From: Aeromonas veronii
Lineage (GTDB): Bacteria; Pseudomonadota; Gammaproteobacteria; Enterobacterales; Aeromonadaceae
DNA length: 64,000 bases
NCBI GenBank assembly: GCA_041319085.1
Contig: CP101033.1
Location: 3,677,501 to 3,741,500 of the forward strand
Direction of reading: 5' to 3'
In this document: in pieces, positions 51,213 through 62,444 of the stretch
Position numbering within the stretch: position 1 is the first letter of the stretch
Layout: each line of letters begins with the position of its first letter
Translations under genes and position numbers: made by a program
The notes under the pieces: model-generated
What the model was told of the DNA's origin: nothing
The model's input: the letters and a program-made list of their open reading frames with translations, nothing else
Database searches by the model: none

Positions 51213-53810
51213 TTATACCGCTTGCTGCAGGATCACCGCATCGGCCTTCTTGGTGTAAGAGGCGATTTCGTTGAAGTTGAGGTAGCGATAGGTATCTGCC
51301 GCAGTGGCATCGAGCGCCTTGGCGTATTGCAGGTACTCTGCCACGGTCGGGATCTTGCCGAGGATGGCGGCCACCGCTGCCAGCTCCGCAGAGGCCAGAT
51401 AGACGTTGGCACCTTTACCCAGACGGTTCGGGAAGTTACGGGTGGAGGTGGAGACCACGGAGGCCCCTTCCGCTACCCGCGCCTGGTTACCCATGCAGAG
51501 GGAACAACCCGGGATCTCGATGCGGGCACCGACCCGGCCGAAGATGCCGTAGTAGCCCTCTTCGGTCAGCTGATCCTTGTCCATCTTGGTCGGTGGCGCG
51601 ATCCACATGCGGGTCGGCAGCTCGCCCTGATACTTCTCGAGCAGTTTGCCGGCGGCGCGGAAGTGACCGATGTTGGTCATGCAGGAGCCAATGAACACCT
51701 CATCGATCTTGTCGCCAGCCACGTCGCTCAGCAGACGGGCATCATCCGGATCGTTCGGCGCACAGAGGATCGGCTCCTTGATGGTGGCCAGATCGATCTC
51801 GATGATTTCGGCGTACTCGGCATCCTTGTCCGCTTCCATCAGGGTCGGGTTGGCCAGCCACTCTTCCATCCCCTTGATGCGACGGGTGATGGTGCGTACG
51901 TCGCCGTAGCCTTCGGAGAGCATCCATTTCAGCATCACGATATTGGACTTCAGATACTCGATGATCGGCTCTTTATCCAGCTTGATGGTGCAACCGGCAG
52001 CGGAACGCTCGGCGCTGGCATCTGCCAGCTCGAACGCTTGCTCTACTTTCAGGGTCGGCAGACCTTCGATCTCGAGGATGCGGCCGGAGAAGATGTTCTT
52101 CTTGCCCGCTTTCTCGACGGTCAGCAGCCCTTTCTGGATGGCGGCGTAGGGGATGGCATGGACCAGATCACGCAGGGTGATGCCCGGCTGCAGCTCGCCC
52201 TTGAAGCGCACCAGCACCGATTCCGGCATGTCCAGCGGCATCACGCCGGTAGCGGCGGCGAACGCCACCAGACCGGAGCCCGCCGGGAAGGAGATGCCGA
52301 TGGGGAAACGGGTATGGGAGTCACCACCGGTACCCACGGTATCCGGCAGCAGCATGCGGTTCAGCCAGGAGTGGATGACACCGTCACCCGGACGCAGGCT
52401 CACACCGCCGCGGTTCATGATGAAGTCCGGCAGGGTGTGGTGGGTCTGCACGTCGATGGGCTTGGGATAGGCCGCGGTGTGGCAGAAGGACTGCATGGTC
52501 AGATCGGCGGAGAAGCCGAGGCAGGCCAGATCTTTGAGCTCGTCGCGGGTCATCGGGCCCGTGGTGTCCTGGGAGCCGACCGTGGTCATCTTGGGCTCGC
52601 AGTAGGTGCCCGGGCGAATGCCCTTCACGCCGCACGCCTTGCCCACCATCTTCTGGGCCAGGGTGAAGCCCTTGCCGGTGTCGGCGACAGGCTGCGGACG
52701 ACGGAACACGGTGGAGAACGGCAGACCCAGCGCCTCGCGGGCCTTGTCGGTCAGGCCACGACCGATGATCAGCGGGATACGGCCACCGGCGCGCACTTCG
52801 TCGATCAGCACGTCGGTTTTCAGTTCAAACTGCGCCAGCACCTGTTCGGTGCCGTGTTTGCAGATCTTGCCGGCATAGGGGTAGATGTCGATCACATCGC
52901 CCATTTCCAGCTTGGAGACGTCCACTTCGATGGGCAGGGCGCCGGCATCTTCCATGGTGTTGAAGAAGATCGGGGCAATCTTGCCACCCAGACAGACACC
53001 GCCAGCGCGCTTGTTCGGCACGAATGGAATGTCGTCGCCCATAAACCAGAGCACCGAGTTGGTGGCAGATTTACGGGAAGAGCCGGTACCGACCACGTCA
53101 CCCACATAGGCCAGCGGGAATCCCTTCTCTTTCAGGGCATCGATGGTCTTGATGGGGCCGACAGCGCCATCCTTGTCGGGGGTGATGCCGGGACGGGCGT
53201 TTTTCAGCATCGCCAGGGCGTGCAGCGGAATATCGGGGCGGGACCAGGCATCCGGCGCAGGAGAGAGGTCGTCGGTGTTGGTTTCGCCGGTCACCTTGAA
53301 CACGGTGACGGTGATCTTCTCGGCCAGCTCCGGGCGCGAGAGGAACCACTCGGCATCGGCCCAGGATTGCATCACCTGTTTGGCGTGAGCATTGCCCGCT
53401 TTGGCCTTCTCCTCCACGTCGTGGAAGGAGTCGAACATCAGCAGGGTGTGGGAGAGCCCCTTGGCGGCAAGCGGCGCCAGCGTGGCGTGATCCAGCAGGT
53501 CGATCAGCGGCTGAATGTTGTAACCACCCTGCATGGTGCCCAGCAGTTCAACGGCTTCGGCGGAGCTCAGGATGGGAGAGTGGGCTTCGCCCTTGGCGAC
53601 AGCGGTGAGAAAACCGGCTTTGACATAGGCCGCTTCATCAACACCGGGGGGAATTCGGGAAGACAACAGCTCTTTCAGAAAATCTTGTTCGCCAGCGGGC
53701 GGGTTCTTGAGCAATTCAACCAGGGCGGCGACCTGCTCTGCATCCAGAGGTTTGGCAACCACGCCCTCAGCGGCACGTTCTGCGACGTGTTTACGGTATG
53801 TTTCAAGCAC
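51213..53810 (-). CDS. acnB: Aconitate hydratase B
   Basis: Main TCA-cycle aconitase with a 4Fe-4S cluster; it also acts on 2-methylisocitrate. I choose GTG at 53810: AGAGGAATTAGTC precedes it, it gives 865 residues as in E. coli, and the protein then begins [24 protein letters not shown] like E. coli AcnB. Cluster cysteines are in [12 protein letters not shown] and GCSLCMGNQ. The N-terminal HEAT-like domain and the swivel domain ([17 protein letters not shown]) are intact. The gene has its own promoter region, with a candidate ArcA box, and a terminator. Confidence 0.97.
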   Translation of the reverse strand: MLETYRKHVAERAAEGVVAKPLDAEQVAALVELLKNPPAGEQDFLKELLSSRIPPGVDEAAYVKAGFLTAVAKGEAHSPILSSAEAVELLGTMQGGYNIQPLIDLLDHATLAPLAAKGLSHTLLMFDSFHDVEEKAKAGNAHAKQVMQSWADAEWFLSRPELAEKITVTVFKVTGETNTDDLSPAPDAWSRPDIPLHALAMLKNARPGITPDKDGAVGPIKTIDALKEKGFPLAYVGDVVGTGSSRKSATNSVLWFMGDDIPFVPNKRAGGVCLGGKIAPIFFNTMEDAGALPIEVDVSKLEMGDVIDIYPYAGKICKHGTEQVLAQFELKTDVLIDEVRAGGRIPLIIGRGLTDKAREALGLPFSTVFRRPQPVADTGKGFTLAQKMVGKACGVKGIRPGTYCEPKMTTVGSQDTTGPMTRDELKDLACLGFSADLTMQSFCHTAAYPKPIDVQTHHTLPDFIMNRGGVSLRPGDGVIHSWLNRMLLPDTVGTGGDSHTRFPIGISFPAGSGLVAFAAATGVMPLDMPESVLVRFKGELQPGITLRDLVHAIPYAAIQKGLLTVEKAGKKNIFSGRILEIEGLPTLKVEQAFELADASAERSAAGCTIKLDKEPIIEYLKSNIVMLKWMLSEGYGDVRTITRRIKGMEEWLANPTLMEADKDAEYAEIIEIDLATIKEPILCAPNDPDDARLLSDVAGDKIDEVFIGSCMTNIGHFRAAGKLLEKYQGELPTRMWIAPPTKMDKDQLTEEGYYGIFGRVGARIEIPGCSLCMGNQARVAEGASVVSTSTRNFPNRLGKGANVYLASAELAAVAAILGKIPTVAEYLQYAKALDATAADTYRYLNFNEIASYTKKADAVILQQAV

Positions 53811-53907
53811 GACTAATTCCTCTTTGGTCTTTTTTTGGGGTTCGCCCACGCTCGCGGCGATCGTCCTTGCGGGACACCCCGTAGGGTGCTCCCCACTATA
53901 TAAGTTT

Positions 53908-53922
53908 TAACGACTAATTAAA
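53908..53922 (-). promoter_or_regulatory. Candidate ArcA box at the acnB promoter
   Basis: Minus-strand TTTAATTAGTCGTTA matches 11 of 15 positions of the ArcA consensus GTTAATTAAATGTTA, just upstream of a -10-like TATATA (53897-53902). E. coli acnB is ArcA-repressed, which fits. Confidence 0.4.
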
Positions 53923-54039
53923 ATCCAAACCCTGTTTACTTATTCATCACAAAATCGTAACCAACTAAACAGGCAGGCATTTTTTGAAAATTAATTGACT
54001 GCCACCAACCAGAGTTAACAAATTGGCATCATTTCAGCA

Positions 54040-56334
54040 TTATTCGAACGTACTGCCCAATTGCAGATAGAAGACGTCATTGCCCCCCTCCGCCATGCCG
54101 TAGCCAAGGAACACCGGGCCAAGGAAGCTCTCCACCCCGACATACACCGAACCGGCGGTAAACGAGCTTTCCAGACTGATATCCTCACCCTTGTTCCAGA
54201 CCCCGCCCTGCTCCAGAGATCCACCCAGATAGAGCGGCATCTTGAGAGCACCGAAGTCATTGTCCGCCACCCGATAGATGTAGCGCAGGCCGCCAAGCAG
54301 GCTGTAGCGGCCGCTCAGCTGGTAGCGCTGGAAACCGGAGAGACGGAACAAGCCACCCAGATCCTGAATATGCAGCGGCACCACCTCTTCACTGCCCGAG
54401 CCCCCCCCTTCTAGGATCAGGTTGAGGCTATGCCGGTCCCATGACCAGGGCTTGATCATGGAGAGGTGATAGTTCCAGCCTTCACTGCCGCCATCTTCCG
54501 GCGTGAGACCCTCCACACTGACGTGGGCGTGGCCCAGTTTCATGTCCCATTTCACCCCCTGATAAGGGAAATAGCGGCTATCCAGATTGTCGTGTTCAAA
54601 GCGGACATAGGGGCCCCACGCCATGGCATCCATCTCGAGCCCCTTGACGTTCTTCACATCAATCGTGCCCAGCTGTCCCGTCAGCCCCATCGACAGCCTG
54701 CTCCAGGGCTGGCGGTTCCAGCCCACCGCCAGATCCGCGCTGAAGAAGGAGTATTCGGAGTCGAGATAGCTTCTCGCGACCGTCTCGGGATCCGGATTGG
54801 GGAAAAACAGGCGACGCAGGGTTTGGTCATAGGCCAGACTCGCCTCACCATAGAAGGTCTGGGAGGGTTCGAGCGGGGTATAGAAGTCGGTCTTGATATG
54901 TTTGGCCGTACCCAGTGACGCCTCGGTCAGCCACTCGGCCCCCCACTCGTTGACGTTGGTGAGGGTGTAAGAAGTACCGACGTTGTAGTTGGAGGTGTTC
55001 TCGAAGTCATCGGTGAAACCAAACTGGAAGTTGAGGTAGCCCGGCCCCCAGTTCTTCTCGCTGGCATCCACCAGCAGCACGTTCTCCCCATCGCGCTCCT
55101 CTACCTCATAGGTGATGCGGTCAAACGACTCAAGGGCATAGAGGCGGCGAATGCCCGCCTCCAGACTCTCGTTGGTTTGCACCTTGTCCGGCCGCACCTT
55201 GAGCATGGCGCGCACCGTCTCGTCAGAGAGGCGTGACTTGTTGATGATCTCCACCTTGTCGATGAAGTAGGCGGGCTGGCCACTGCGCTCGGCACGGCGA
55301 CTCAGCTTCTGGTTGCGATAGGCGTTGTACTGCGCCTTGGTGAGCGACAGCTTATCGAGTTGCAGCGACGCCTTGTCAGCTGCAGCCTCACCCATCTTGA
55401 TCCCCTCCGGCATGCGGGCAAAGTCGGCGATCCCCATATCGCCAAACTCGGGCACCAGCAGAATATCCTTGGGCCCCATGAGTGCCTTCTGCTTGTCGGT
55501 GCCCACCTGGGTCATGTAGGTGGTGAGCTGATCGATCATCGCCAGACCCGACTTGAGGGACTCGCGGGTACGCAGCTTGGCGCCGATATCCACCGCGATC
55601 ACCACATCGGCCCCCATCGCCTTGGCGACATCGACCGGCATGTTGTTGACGCTACCGCCGTCCGCCAGGATGTGCCCCTCCCACTCCACCGGCTTGAGCG
55701 CGCCGGGGATCGACATGGAAGCCTGCATCGCCTTGGCGAGGCTGCCGTGATCCAGCACGAAGGGGGTGACCGTCTCCATATCGGTCGCCATGGCGCGGTA
55801 AGGGATGGCCAGATCGTCAAAACTTACCTGCACCGGCAGGTTGGAGGTGGCCCCCCGCAGCAGACTGGCCATGGATTGGCCCTGGAAGAAACCGTCCGGC
55901 AGCTGGGTGGTGTCACCATTCACCCCGATGTCGGTGCGCAGCTGATACTGCTCGTTCTGCTGCTTCTTGCGCAGCGACAGCTCGTCGCGACCGACCTTGT
56001 CCTGATACCCCTTGTTCCAGTCGATAGCCAGGGTGGTGCGCTCCACCTCCTCGGCGCTGAGCCCCATGGCGTACATCCCGGCCACATAAGAGCCCATGCT
56101 GGTACCGACTATGATGTCGACCGGGATGCGCTTCTGCTCCAGCACCTTGAGAATGCCGATATGGGCCGAGCCCTTGGCGCCGCCGCCGCTCAGGACCAGT
56201 GCCACCTTGGGGCGGCCACCATCAGCGGCCTGCACCAGCAGCGGCATGGCCGCCAGCATTACCAAAAGCAGACGGGTCCATCCCGCACCTAAGCTGCGCA
56301 TCATTTTTTCCATATTATTCAGAGGGTCAGTCAC
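54040..56334 (-). CDS. Patatin-like phospholipase with outer-membrane barrel (type Vd autotransporter, PlpD-like)
   Basis: 764 residues. A signal peptide (about residues 12-37, ending LLVQA-AD) is followed by a patatin domain (~42-250) with oxyanion loop SGGGAKG, nucleophile GTSMG and catalytic Asp in ADGG. Then comes one POTRA-like domain (~345-420, AYFIDKVEIINKSRLSDE) and a C-terminal 16-strand-type barrel (~435-764). Pseudomonas PlpD has the same plan. The chain ends STFE, with Phe second from the end rather than last. The start is uncertain: GTG 56334, or ATG near 56304 or 56301. Confidence 0.9.
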   Translation of the reverse strand: MTDPLNNMEKMMRSLGAGWTRLLLVMLAAMPLLVQAADGGRPKVALVLSGGGAKGSAHIGILKVLEQKRIPVDIIVGTSMGSYVAGMYAMGLSAEEVERTTLAIDWNKGYQDKVGRDELSLRKKQQNEQYQLRTDIGVNGDTTQLPDGFFQGQSMASLLRGATSNLPVQVSFDDLAIPYRAMATDMETVTPFVLDHGSLAKAMQASMSIPGALKPVEWEGHILADGGSVNNMPVDVAKAMGADVVIAVDIGAKLRTRESLKSGLAMIDQLTTYMTQVGTDKQKALMGPKDILLVPEFGDMGIADFARMPEGIKMGEAAADKASLQLDKLSLTKAQYNAYRNQKLSRRAERSGQPAYFIDKVEIINKSRLSDETVRAMLKVRPDKVQTNESLEAGIRRLYALESFDRITYEVEERDGENVLLVDASEKNWGPGYLNFQFGFTDDFENTSNYNVGTSYTLTNVNEWGAEWLTEASLGTAKHIKTDFYTPLEPSQTFYGEASLAYDQTLRRLFFPNPDPETVARSYLDSEYSFFSADLAVGWNRQPWSRLSMGLTGQLGTIDVKNVKGLEMDAMAWGPYVRFEHDNLDSRYFPYQGVKWDMKLGHAHVSVEGLTPEDGGSEGWNYHLSMIKPWSWDRHSLNLILEGGGSGSEEVVPLHIQDLGGLFRLSGFQRYQLSGRYSLLGGLRYIYRVADNDFGALKMPLYLGGSLEQGGVWNKGEDISLESSFTAGSVYVGVESFLGPVFLGYGMAEGGNDVFYLQLGSTFE

Positions 56335-56536
56335 CAGGGATGGCCTCTACTATAAGGGGCCGGGCCGTTAGCGCAACCGTCAATCCGCATCCCGAATGGC
56401 CAGCTCGTGGGAAGTGCGCGCCGTCGCCCCCGTGAGCGCAAACGTAATCCACAAATAAAGGGCCGCCAGCCTCATGGCCGGGGCTGCGCTGCCGCTAATA
56501 TGAGCATCGTCAATCCTCCACCTTTTGAGCACGTTT

Positions 56537-58444
56537 ATGCTGGCAACCCTTACTCTCAAACAGAAAATACTGGCCACGGTCACCCTGGCAGTGGTCGTCT
56601 CATGCCTGCTGGTAGGCTACTTCAGCCAGCGCTCGGCGCAGCAATTGATAGAAACCCGGATGTTCGAGCAGGAGCTGCCCAACCTGACCCAGCGCATCGG
56701 CAAGGAGATCGAGAAGGATCTCACCTCGGTCGCTGGCGCCGCCAGACAACTGGCCAACGATCGCTTCGTGCTGGACTGGGTGGCCCGCGGCATGCCCAAG
56801 GAGCAGGAAGCGATCCTGATCAACCAGCTCAAGGACATGGCGGCCCAATACGGGCTGGTCACCGCCTCTTTCGCCGATCGCCAGACCGCCGCCTACTACA
56901 ACCAGGATGGCTTTCTGCGCAACCTGACGCCGGAGCAGGATGCCTGGTTCTACGGCTACACCAAGAGCCAGCAAGACCTGATGCTCAGCATCTTTCGCGA
57001 GAGCAACGGCGAGGTGAAGCTGTTCGTCAACTTCCAGCAGCTTAATGGTCGTGGCCTCGCCGGCCTCGCCAAGTCCCTCGACAGCATGGTCAACATGCTC
57101 GCCAACTTCCGCATCGGCGACAGCGGCTTGGTGTTCATGACCGACGCCAGCGGCAAGGTGAAACTGCACCCCGACGCCAGCCGTATCGACCGGGACAGCC
57201 TGGCCCAGCTGGCAAGCGGTAGCAGCAATCTGCTGAACAAGCAGCCCTTCGCCGCTACCCACGCCGAGATCGACGGCCAGCCGGTAGTGCTGGCCAGCAG
57301 CTATATCCCGCTGCTCGACTGGTATCTGGTGGCCCAGGTGCCGGAGGCTGAGATCTATGCCGAGCTGGACAGCGCCCGCCTGCACATCCTGCTGGTGAGC
57401 CTGGCCATCGCAGCCGGCATGGGGCTGCTCGGTATGCTGCTGGCCGGCTCGGTCAGTCGTCCGCTCAACCAACTGGCCAGCCTGTTCAAGGAGCTGGGCA
57501 GCGGTGATGGGGATCTCACCCAGCGCCTCAAAGTGGAAGGGCGTGACGAGCTGAGTCAGGTCGCCACCGGCTTCAATAACTTCGTCGCCAAGATCCACGC
57601 CTCCATCGAGCAGGTGGCAGAGAACTCCCGCCAGCTCGCTGCCACCGCCAACGAGGTGGCCAACAAGGCGCAGCTGACCCAGCACAACTGTACCGCCCAG
57701 CGCGACCGTACCGTGCAGGTGGCCACCGCCATCCACGAGATGGGTGCCACTGTGGGCGAGATCGCCGGTAACGCCTCGCTGGCAGCGGACGTTGCCAAAC
57801 AGGCCAACAATCAGGCCGATGCGGGGGCCGTGGTAGTGGCGCAGGCGCGCCAAGGCATCGTTGGCCTCTCCGGGGAGATCGAGCAAGTCGCTGGCGTGAT
57901 CGAGTCGCTGGCGAGCCAGACCGACTCCATCGGCAGCATCCTCGAAACCATCCGCAGCATCTCGGAGCAGACCAACCTGCTGGCACTGAACGCCGCCATC
58001 GAGGCCGCGCGCGCCGGTGAGCAGGGTCGCGGCTTCGCCGTGGTGGCAGATGAGGTGCGCAATCTGGCCAACCGCTCCGCCGCCTCCACCACCGAGATCC
58101 AGGGAATGATCAACCGCTTGCAGGAGCAGAGTGCCCGCGCCGTCAGCGCCATGGCCCAAGGGCGCAACCAGAGTCTGGAGGTAGTGAGTCAGGCCGATGA
58201 GGCCAACGCCGCCCTCGGCCAGATCAGTGCCCACATCACCCAGATCAACGACATGAATATCCAGGTCGCCACCGCCACCGAGGAGCAATCCAGCGTGGTC
58301 GGCGAGATCAACCGCAACGTGGAAGATATCAACCAGCTCACAATGGAGACCGCCGATATCGCCCACCAGCTGACCGAATCGAGCCGCAGCCTGCAGCAGC
58401 TCTCAGGTCAACTCGACAAGCTGGTCGGCAACTTCCGTCTGTAA
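56537..58444 (+). CDS. Methyl-accepting chemotaxis protein
   Basis: Chemoreceptor of 635 residues. TM1 is near residues 10-32, followed by a periplasmic sensor of about 250 residues (Cache-like, with [19 protein letters not shown] and [20 protein letters not shown]). TM2 is near 285-305, then a HAMP domain ([25 protein letters not shown]) and the signalling hairpin with the conserved tip [39 protein letters not shown]. No C-terminal CheR-binding pentapeptide is seen (ends KLVGNFRL). The ligand is unknown. The Shine-Dalgarno before ATG 56537 is weak. Confidence 0.93.
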   Translation: MLATLTLKQKILATVTLAVVVSCLLVGYFSQRSAQQLIETRMFEQELPNLTQRIGKEIEKDLTSVAGAARQLANDRFVLDWVARGMPKEQEAILINQLKDMAAQYGLVTASFADRQTAAYYNQDGFLRNLTPEQDAWFYGYTKSQQDLMLSIFRESNGEVKLFVNFQQLNGRGLAGLAKSLDSMVNMLANFRIGDSGLVFMTDASGKVKLHPDASRIDRDSLAQLASGSSNLLNKQPFAATHAEIDGQPVVLASSYIPLLDWYLVAQVPEAEIYAELDSARLHILLVSLAIAAGMGLLGMLLAGSVSRPLNQLASLFKELGSGDGDLTQRLKVEGRDELSQVATGFNNFVAKIHASIEQVAENSRQLAATANEVANKAQLTQHNCTAQRDRTVQVATAIHEMGATVGEIAGNASLAADVAKQANNQADAGAVVVAQARQGIVGLSGEIEQVAGVIESLASQTDSIGSILETIRSISEQTNLLALNAAIEAARAGEQGRGFAVVADEVRNLANRSAASTTEIQGMINRLQEQSARAVSAMAQGRNQSLEVVSQADEANAALGQISAHITQINDMNIQVATATEEQSSVVGEINRNVEDINQLTMETADIAHQLTESSRSLQQLSGQLDKLVGNFRL

Positions 58445-58470
58445 CCTGTTACTTCCTGTTGATGACTCAC

Positions 58471-58494
58471 CAGAGGGCGCTGCGGCGCCCTCTG
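58471..58494 (+). terminator. Hairpin after the chemoreceptor gene
   Basis: Perfect 10-bp stem CAGAGGGCGC / GCGCCCTCTG with loop TGCG, 26 bases after the stop. No T run follows, so it may be a processing or partial terminator hairpin. Confidence 0.5.
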
Positions 58495-58586
58495 TCATAG
58501 CCACGGCAAACGGTGACGCACGACCATTCAAATGCCGTTATGCGACCCTCGAAATGCCTCATAATCAGCAAAAGACAGGAGGAGTT

Positions 58587-58769
58587 ATGGGCAAGCTGAT
58601 CGTAATGATATTGCTGGGGGGAGTGCTCGGCGCCTGCAGCAGCGGGCCGGTGCGGGTGCATGGTGCCGATGTGAGTGTGGACGACACCCGGATCCGGGTC
58701 AGCGATGGCAGTGGTGGCGGTTACGGCACCTTCTGTCCACCTGGTCAGGCCAAGAAGGGGCGCTGCTGA
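58587..58769 (+). CDS. Small lipoprotein of unknown function
   Basis: 60 residues with a strong AGGAGGAG start signal. A lipoprotein signal peptide (MGKLIVMILLGGVLGAC) gives lipidation at Cys 17 or so. The mature part is short and basic at the end: VRVHGADVSVDDTRIRVSDGSGGGYGTFCPPGQAKKGRC. The CPPGQAKKG motif is seen in small conserved proteobacterial lipoproteins, but I know no function. Two Cys near the C-terminus could form a disulfide. A terminator follows. Confidence 0.8.
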   Translation: MGKLIVMILLGGVLGACSSGPVRVHGADVSVDDTRIRVSDGSGGGYGTFCPPGQAKKGRC

Positions 58770-58795
58770 CCGCCGGGTACCGAAAGACAGACAAC

Positions 58796-58826
58796 AAAAA
58801 GCCGCTCATTCGAGCGGCTTTTTTAT
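58796..58826. terminator. Bidirectional terminator between the small lipoprotein gene and lpdA
   Basis: AAAAAGCCGCTC / GAGCGGCTTTTT around ATTC, with T runs on both strands. Confidence 0.9.
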
Positions 58827-58843
58827 CCAAGCGGGGAAGAAAA

Positions 58844-60271
58844 TTACTTTTTCTTCTTGGCCTTGGCGTTCGGCAGGTCGGTGATGGAGCCTTCGAACAC
58901 TTCGGCAGCCAGACCCACGGACTCGTGCAGCGTCGGGTGAGCGTGGATGGTCAGCGCGATATCTTCGGCGTCGGCACCCATCTCGATGGCCAGACCAATT
59001 TCACCCAGCAGTTCACCACCGTTGGTGCCGACGATGGCACCACCGATGACACGGCCGCTCTCCTTGTCGAAGATCAGCTTGGTCATGCCGTCAGAGCAGT
59101 CGGACGCGATGGCACGACCGGAAGCAGCCCACGGGAAAGTGGCGACTTCGAAGTTCAGGCCCTGTTGCTTGGCTTCCTTCTCGGTCAGACCAACCCATGC
59201 CATCTCTGGCTCGGTGTAGGCGATGGACGGGATCACTTTCGGGTCGAAGTAGTGCTTCTTGCCGGCGATCACTTCGGCGGCCACGTGACCTTCGTGGACA
59301 CCTTTGTGCGCCAGCATCGGCTGACCCACGATGTCACCGATGGCGTGGATGTGGGCCACGTTGGTACGCAGCTGCTTGTCCACCTCGATGAAACCGCGCT
59401 CGGTCACGGCAACGCCAGCCTTCTCGGCATCCAGCATCTTGCCGTTCGGCACCCGACCTACGGCAACCAGCACGTTGTCGTAACGAACCGGCTCGGCCGG
59501 AGCGTGCTTGCCTTCGTAGGAGACGTACAGGCCGTCTTCGCGCGCTTCAACTGCGGTGACCTTGGTCTCCAGCATGATGTTGAATTTCTTGGCCACACGC
59601 TTGGTGTAGATCTTGACGATGTCTTTGTCGGCAGCCGGAACCAGCTGGTCGGCAAATTCCACCACGTCGATCTCGGAACCCAGAGAGGAGTAAACGGTCC
59701 CCATCTCCAGACCGATGATGCCACCACCGATAACCAGCAGTTTGCCGGGAACGGTTTTCAGCTCCAGCGCATCGGTAGAGTCCCATACGCGCGGGTCATC
59801 ATGGGGGATGAACGGCAGCTTCACCGGACGGGAACCGGCCGCGATGATGGCGTTGTCGAAGGTCACTGTGGTCTTGCCCTCTTCCCCGGTCACTTCCAGG
59901 GTATTCGGGCCGGTGAACTTGCCGAAGCCGTTCACAACCTGAACTTTGCGCATCTTGGCCATGCCAGCCAGACCGCCGGTCAGCTGGTTGATAACCTTCT
60001 CTTTCCACAGACGGATCTTGTCGATGTCGGTCTGCGGCGCACCGAAGACGATGCCGTGCTCGGCCAGCGCCTTGGCTTCTTCAATCACTTTGGCAACGTG
60101 CAGCAGCGCCTTGGAGGGAATGCAGCCCACGTTCAGGCAGACGCCACCCAGGGTGGAGTAACGCTCGACGATAATAGTATCCAGACCCAGATCGGCTGCA
60201 CGGAAAGCAGCGGAATAACCGGCAGGGCCAGCACCCAGTACTACGACCTGGGTTTTGATTTCTTTACTCAT
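58844..60271 (-). CDS. lpdA: Dihydrolipoyl dehydrogenase (E3)
   Basis: FAD disulfide oxidoreductase shared by pyruvate and 2-oxoglutarate dehydrogenases; it reoxidises dihydrolipoamide with NAD. From ATG 60271 (AGAGG upstream; a neighbouring ATG lies at 60274) it has 475 residues (E. coli 474). The FAD motif GAGPAGYSAAFRAAD, redox disulfide GGVCLNVGCIPSKALL, NAD motif VIGGGIIGLEMGTVYSSLG and catalytic His in IHAHPTLHESV are intact. It lies 164 bases after aceF and may have a promoter of its own as in E. coli. Confidence 0.98.
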   Translation of the reverse strand: MSKEIKTQVVVLGAGPAGYSAAFRAADLGLDTIIVERYSTLGGVCLNVGCIPSKALLHVAKVIEEAKALAEHGIVFGAPQTDIDKIRLWKEKVINQLTGGLAGMAKMRKVQVVNGFGKFTGPNTLEVTGEEGKTTVTFDNAIIAAGSRPVKLPFIPHDDPRVWDSTDALELKTVPGKLLVIGGGIIGLEMGTVYSSLGSEIDVVEFADQLVPAADKDIVKIYTKRVAKKFNIMLETKVTAVEAREDGLYVSYEGKHAPAEPVRYDNVLVAVGRVPNGKMLDAEKAGVAVTERGFIEVDKQLRTNVAHIHAIGDIVGQPMLAHKGVHEGHVAAEVIAGKKHYFDPKVIPSIAYTEPEMAWVGLTEKEAKQQGLNFEVATFPWAASGRAIASDCSDGMTKLIFDKESGRVIGGAIVGTNGGELLGEIGLAIEMGADAEDIALTIHAHPTLHESVGLAAEVFEGSITDLPNAKAKKKK

Positions 60272-60402
60272 CATGACCTCTTTGTCGTTCTTATATCCCC
60301 GGACAGCGCAGTCTTATGCCTTTTTTTCCTTGTAAAACAAGAGGCCGCTGCAGCCGCGAAAAAAACGGGGCAAGTTTACGATCATGTTAATGAAATGAGA
60401 AG

Positions 60403-60432
60403 TAAAAAGGGCAGGCTCTGGGCCCGCCCTCT
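60403..60432 (-). terminator. Terminator or attenuator after aceF
   Basis: Minus-strand AGGGCGGGC pairs with GCCTGCCCT (one G-T) around CCAGA, followed by TTTTTACTTC. It lies a few bases after the aceF stop and ahead of lpdA, so it probably lowers read-through into lpdA. Confidence 0.7.
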
Positions 60433-60435
60433 CAC

Positions 60436-62325
60436 TTACAGGACCAGTCGACGAATGTCGGACAGCACGCCGTTCATGGTGGTGATGAAGCGAGCCCCAT
60501 CGGCACCATCGATCACGCGGTGGTCGTAGCTCAGAGCCAGCGGCAGCATCAGGCGCGGCGCGAACTCTTTACCGTTCCACTTCGGCTTCATCTCGGACTT
60601 GGAGACACCGAGGATAGCCACTTCCGGCGCGTTGACGATCGGGGTAAAGCTGGTACCGCCGATGCCACCCAGGCTGGAGATGGTGAAGCAACCGCCCTGC
60701 ATATCGGCCGCGGTCAGCTTGCCGGCACGAGCCTTCTTGGAGATCTCGGCCAGATCGCGAGAGAGCTCCATGATGCCCTTCTTGTTCACATCGCGCACCA
60801 CAGGCACCACCAGACCGTTGGGGGTATCGACCGCCACACCGATATGGATGTACTTCTTCATAATCAGCTTGCTGCCATCTTCGGACAGGGAGCTGCAGAA
60901 GCGCGGGTGAGCTTCCAGCGCCTTGGCGGCGGCTTTCAGGATGAACACCAGCGGGGTGATCTTCACGTCTGCCTTCTGCTTCTCGAGCATCGCATTCTGC
61001 TCTTTGCGGAACGCTTCCAGCTCGGTGGTATCGGCTTCGTCGAACTGGGTGACATGAGGGATCATGACCCAGTTACGGTGCAGGTTCGGACCGGAGATCT
61101 TCTGGATGCGGGTCAGTTCGACCTCTTCCACATCACCGAACTTGCTGAAGTCTACCTTCGGCCACGGCAGGACACCCAGACCGTTGCCACCGGCTACGCC
61201 GGCAGAGGCAGGAGCGGACTCGGCACGCTTGATGGCATCCTTCACGTAGGCTTGTACGTCTTCTTTGACGATACGGCCCTTGCGACCGGAGGCTTTCACC
61301 TTGGCCAGGTTGACGCCAAACTCGCGCGCCAGACGGCGTACTGCCGGAGAGGCGTGTACATAAGCGTCATTGGCAACGAAATCGGTCGCAGCGGCAGCAG
61401 CCTGGGCAACCGGAGCCGGAGCAGCGGCAACAGGGGCTGCAGCGACCGGAGCGGCAGCTTGAGCAACCGGCGCGGCAGCAGGGGCAGCGCCAGCCACTTC
61501 GAATACCATGATCAGGGAACCGGTGGAGACCTTGTCACCTGCCTTCACCTTGATCTCTTTGACCACACCGGCGAACGGCGCAGGCACTTCCATGGAGGCC
61601 TTGTCACCTTCCACGGCGATCAGGGACTGGTCGGCTTCAACCTTGTCACCCACCGCAACCATGATCTCGGTGACTTCCACTTCGTCGCCACCGATATCCG
61701 GTACGTTGACCTCTTTGGCCGCAGCGGCAACCGGGGCTGCAGCCACGGGCGCGGCAGCTTGAGCCGGTGCAGCAACGGCAGCAGGCGCAGCGCCAGCCAC
61801 TTCAAATACCATCACCAGAGAGCCGGTAGAGACCTTGGCACCAGCGGCAACCTTGATCTCGACCACGCGGCCTGCGAACGGTGCCGGTACTTCCATGGAG
61901 GCCTTGTCACCTTCCACGGCAATGATGGACTGGTCAGCTTCTACCATGTCGCCCACGGCAACCATGATTTCAGTCACGTCCACTTCGTCGTCACCGATGT
62001 CCGGTACGTGCACATCTTTGCGCACGGCAGCGGCAGGTGCGGCGGCCGGAGCAGCAGCAACCGGTGCAGCCACTTCAGCAGGGGCGGCAGCGCCTTCGGC
62101 TTCGAAGACCATGATCTGGGAACCGGTGGCAACCTTGTCGCCCACCTTGATCAGGATCTCTTTGACGATACCGGCGGACGGGGCCGGAACTTCCATGGAG
62201 GCCTTGTCGCCTTCTACCGCGATGATGGACTGGTCCAGCTCGACCTTGTCACCCACGGCCACCATGATCTCGGTGACTTCAACTTCATCGGCGCCGATAT
62301 CCGGCACCATAATCTGTTTGGACAT
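60436..62325 (-). CDS. aceF: Dihydrolipoamide acetyltransferase (E2 of pyruvate dehydrogenase)
   Basis: Core subunit of the pyruvate dehydrogenase complex. 629 residues: three lipoyl domains (about 1-75, 103-180, 205-285), each with the lipoylated Lys in [10 protein letters not shown]. Ala/Pro-rich linkers join them. The E3-binding domain (~330-365) is [33 protein letters not shown]. The catalytic domain (~395-629) ends with [16 protein letters not shown], containing the HxxxDG active site. The repeated lipoyl modules make this gene internally repetitive at DNA level. It lies 119 bases after aceE. Confidence 0.98.
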   Translation of the reverse strand: MSKQIMVPDIGADEVEVTEIMVAVGDKVELDQSIIAVEGDKASMEVPAPSAGIVKEILIKVGDKVATGSQIMVFEAEGAAAPAEVAAPVAAAPAAAPAAAVRKDVHVPDIGDDEVDVTEIMVAVGDMVEADQSIIAVEGDKASMEVPAPFAGRVVEIKVAAGAKVSTGSLVMVFEVAGAAPAAVAAPAQAAAPVAAAPVAAAAKEVNVPDIGGDEVEVTEIMVAVGDKVEADQSLIAVEGDKASMEVPAPFAGVVKEIKVKAGDKVSTGSLIMVFEVAGAAPAAAPVAQAAAPVAAAPVAAAPAPVAQAAAAATDFVANDAYVHASPAVRRLAREFGVNLAKVKASGRKGRIVKEDVQAYVKDAIKRAESAPASAGVAGGNGLGVLPWPKVDFSKFGDVEEVELTRIQKISGPNLHRNWVMIPHVTQFDEADTTELEAFRKEQNAMLEKQKADVKITPLVFILKAAAKALEAHPRFCSSLSEDGSKLIMKKYIHIGVAVDTPNGLVVPVVRDVNKKGIMELSRDLAEISKKARAGKLTAADMQGGCFTISSLGGIGGTSFTPIVNAPEVAILGVSKSEMKPKWNGKEFAPRLMLPLALSYDHRVIDGADGARFITTMNGVLSDIRRLVL

Positions 62326-62408
62326 TGTGCTTTATCCTCTTGCGTCGATCCGCATGACTGGCTGATGCCGCCACGCACATCTCGCGTTAACCGTTTTAAA
62401 CCCTGGCA

Positions 62409-62435
62409 GGGTCGCGCCGCATGACGGCGCGACCC
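62409..62435 (-). repeat. Hairpin in the aceE-aceF spacer
   Basis: GGGTCGCGCC / GGCGCGACCC, a perfect 10-bp stem with a 7-base loop and no T run, 10 bases after the aceE stop. It is likely an mRNA-stabilising or processing hairpin rather than a terminator. Confidence 0.6.
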
Positions 62436-62444
62436 TTGATCCAC

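Noticed and set aside
51180..53816. 878-codon open frame antisense to acnB on the plus strand
   Set aside because: It mirrors acnB codon by codon, a usual artefact of high-GC genes with strong codon bias. It has no ribosome site or family features, while acnB is certain.
60436..62325. Near-identical DNA repeats inside aceF, first taken for a tandem repeat element
   Set aside because: They encode the three lipoyl domains, the normal architecture of this E2 subunit.
60520..62424. 634-codon frame antisense to aceF
   Set aside because: Shadow of the repetitive lipoyl modules; Gly/His/Arg-rich and not protein-like.
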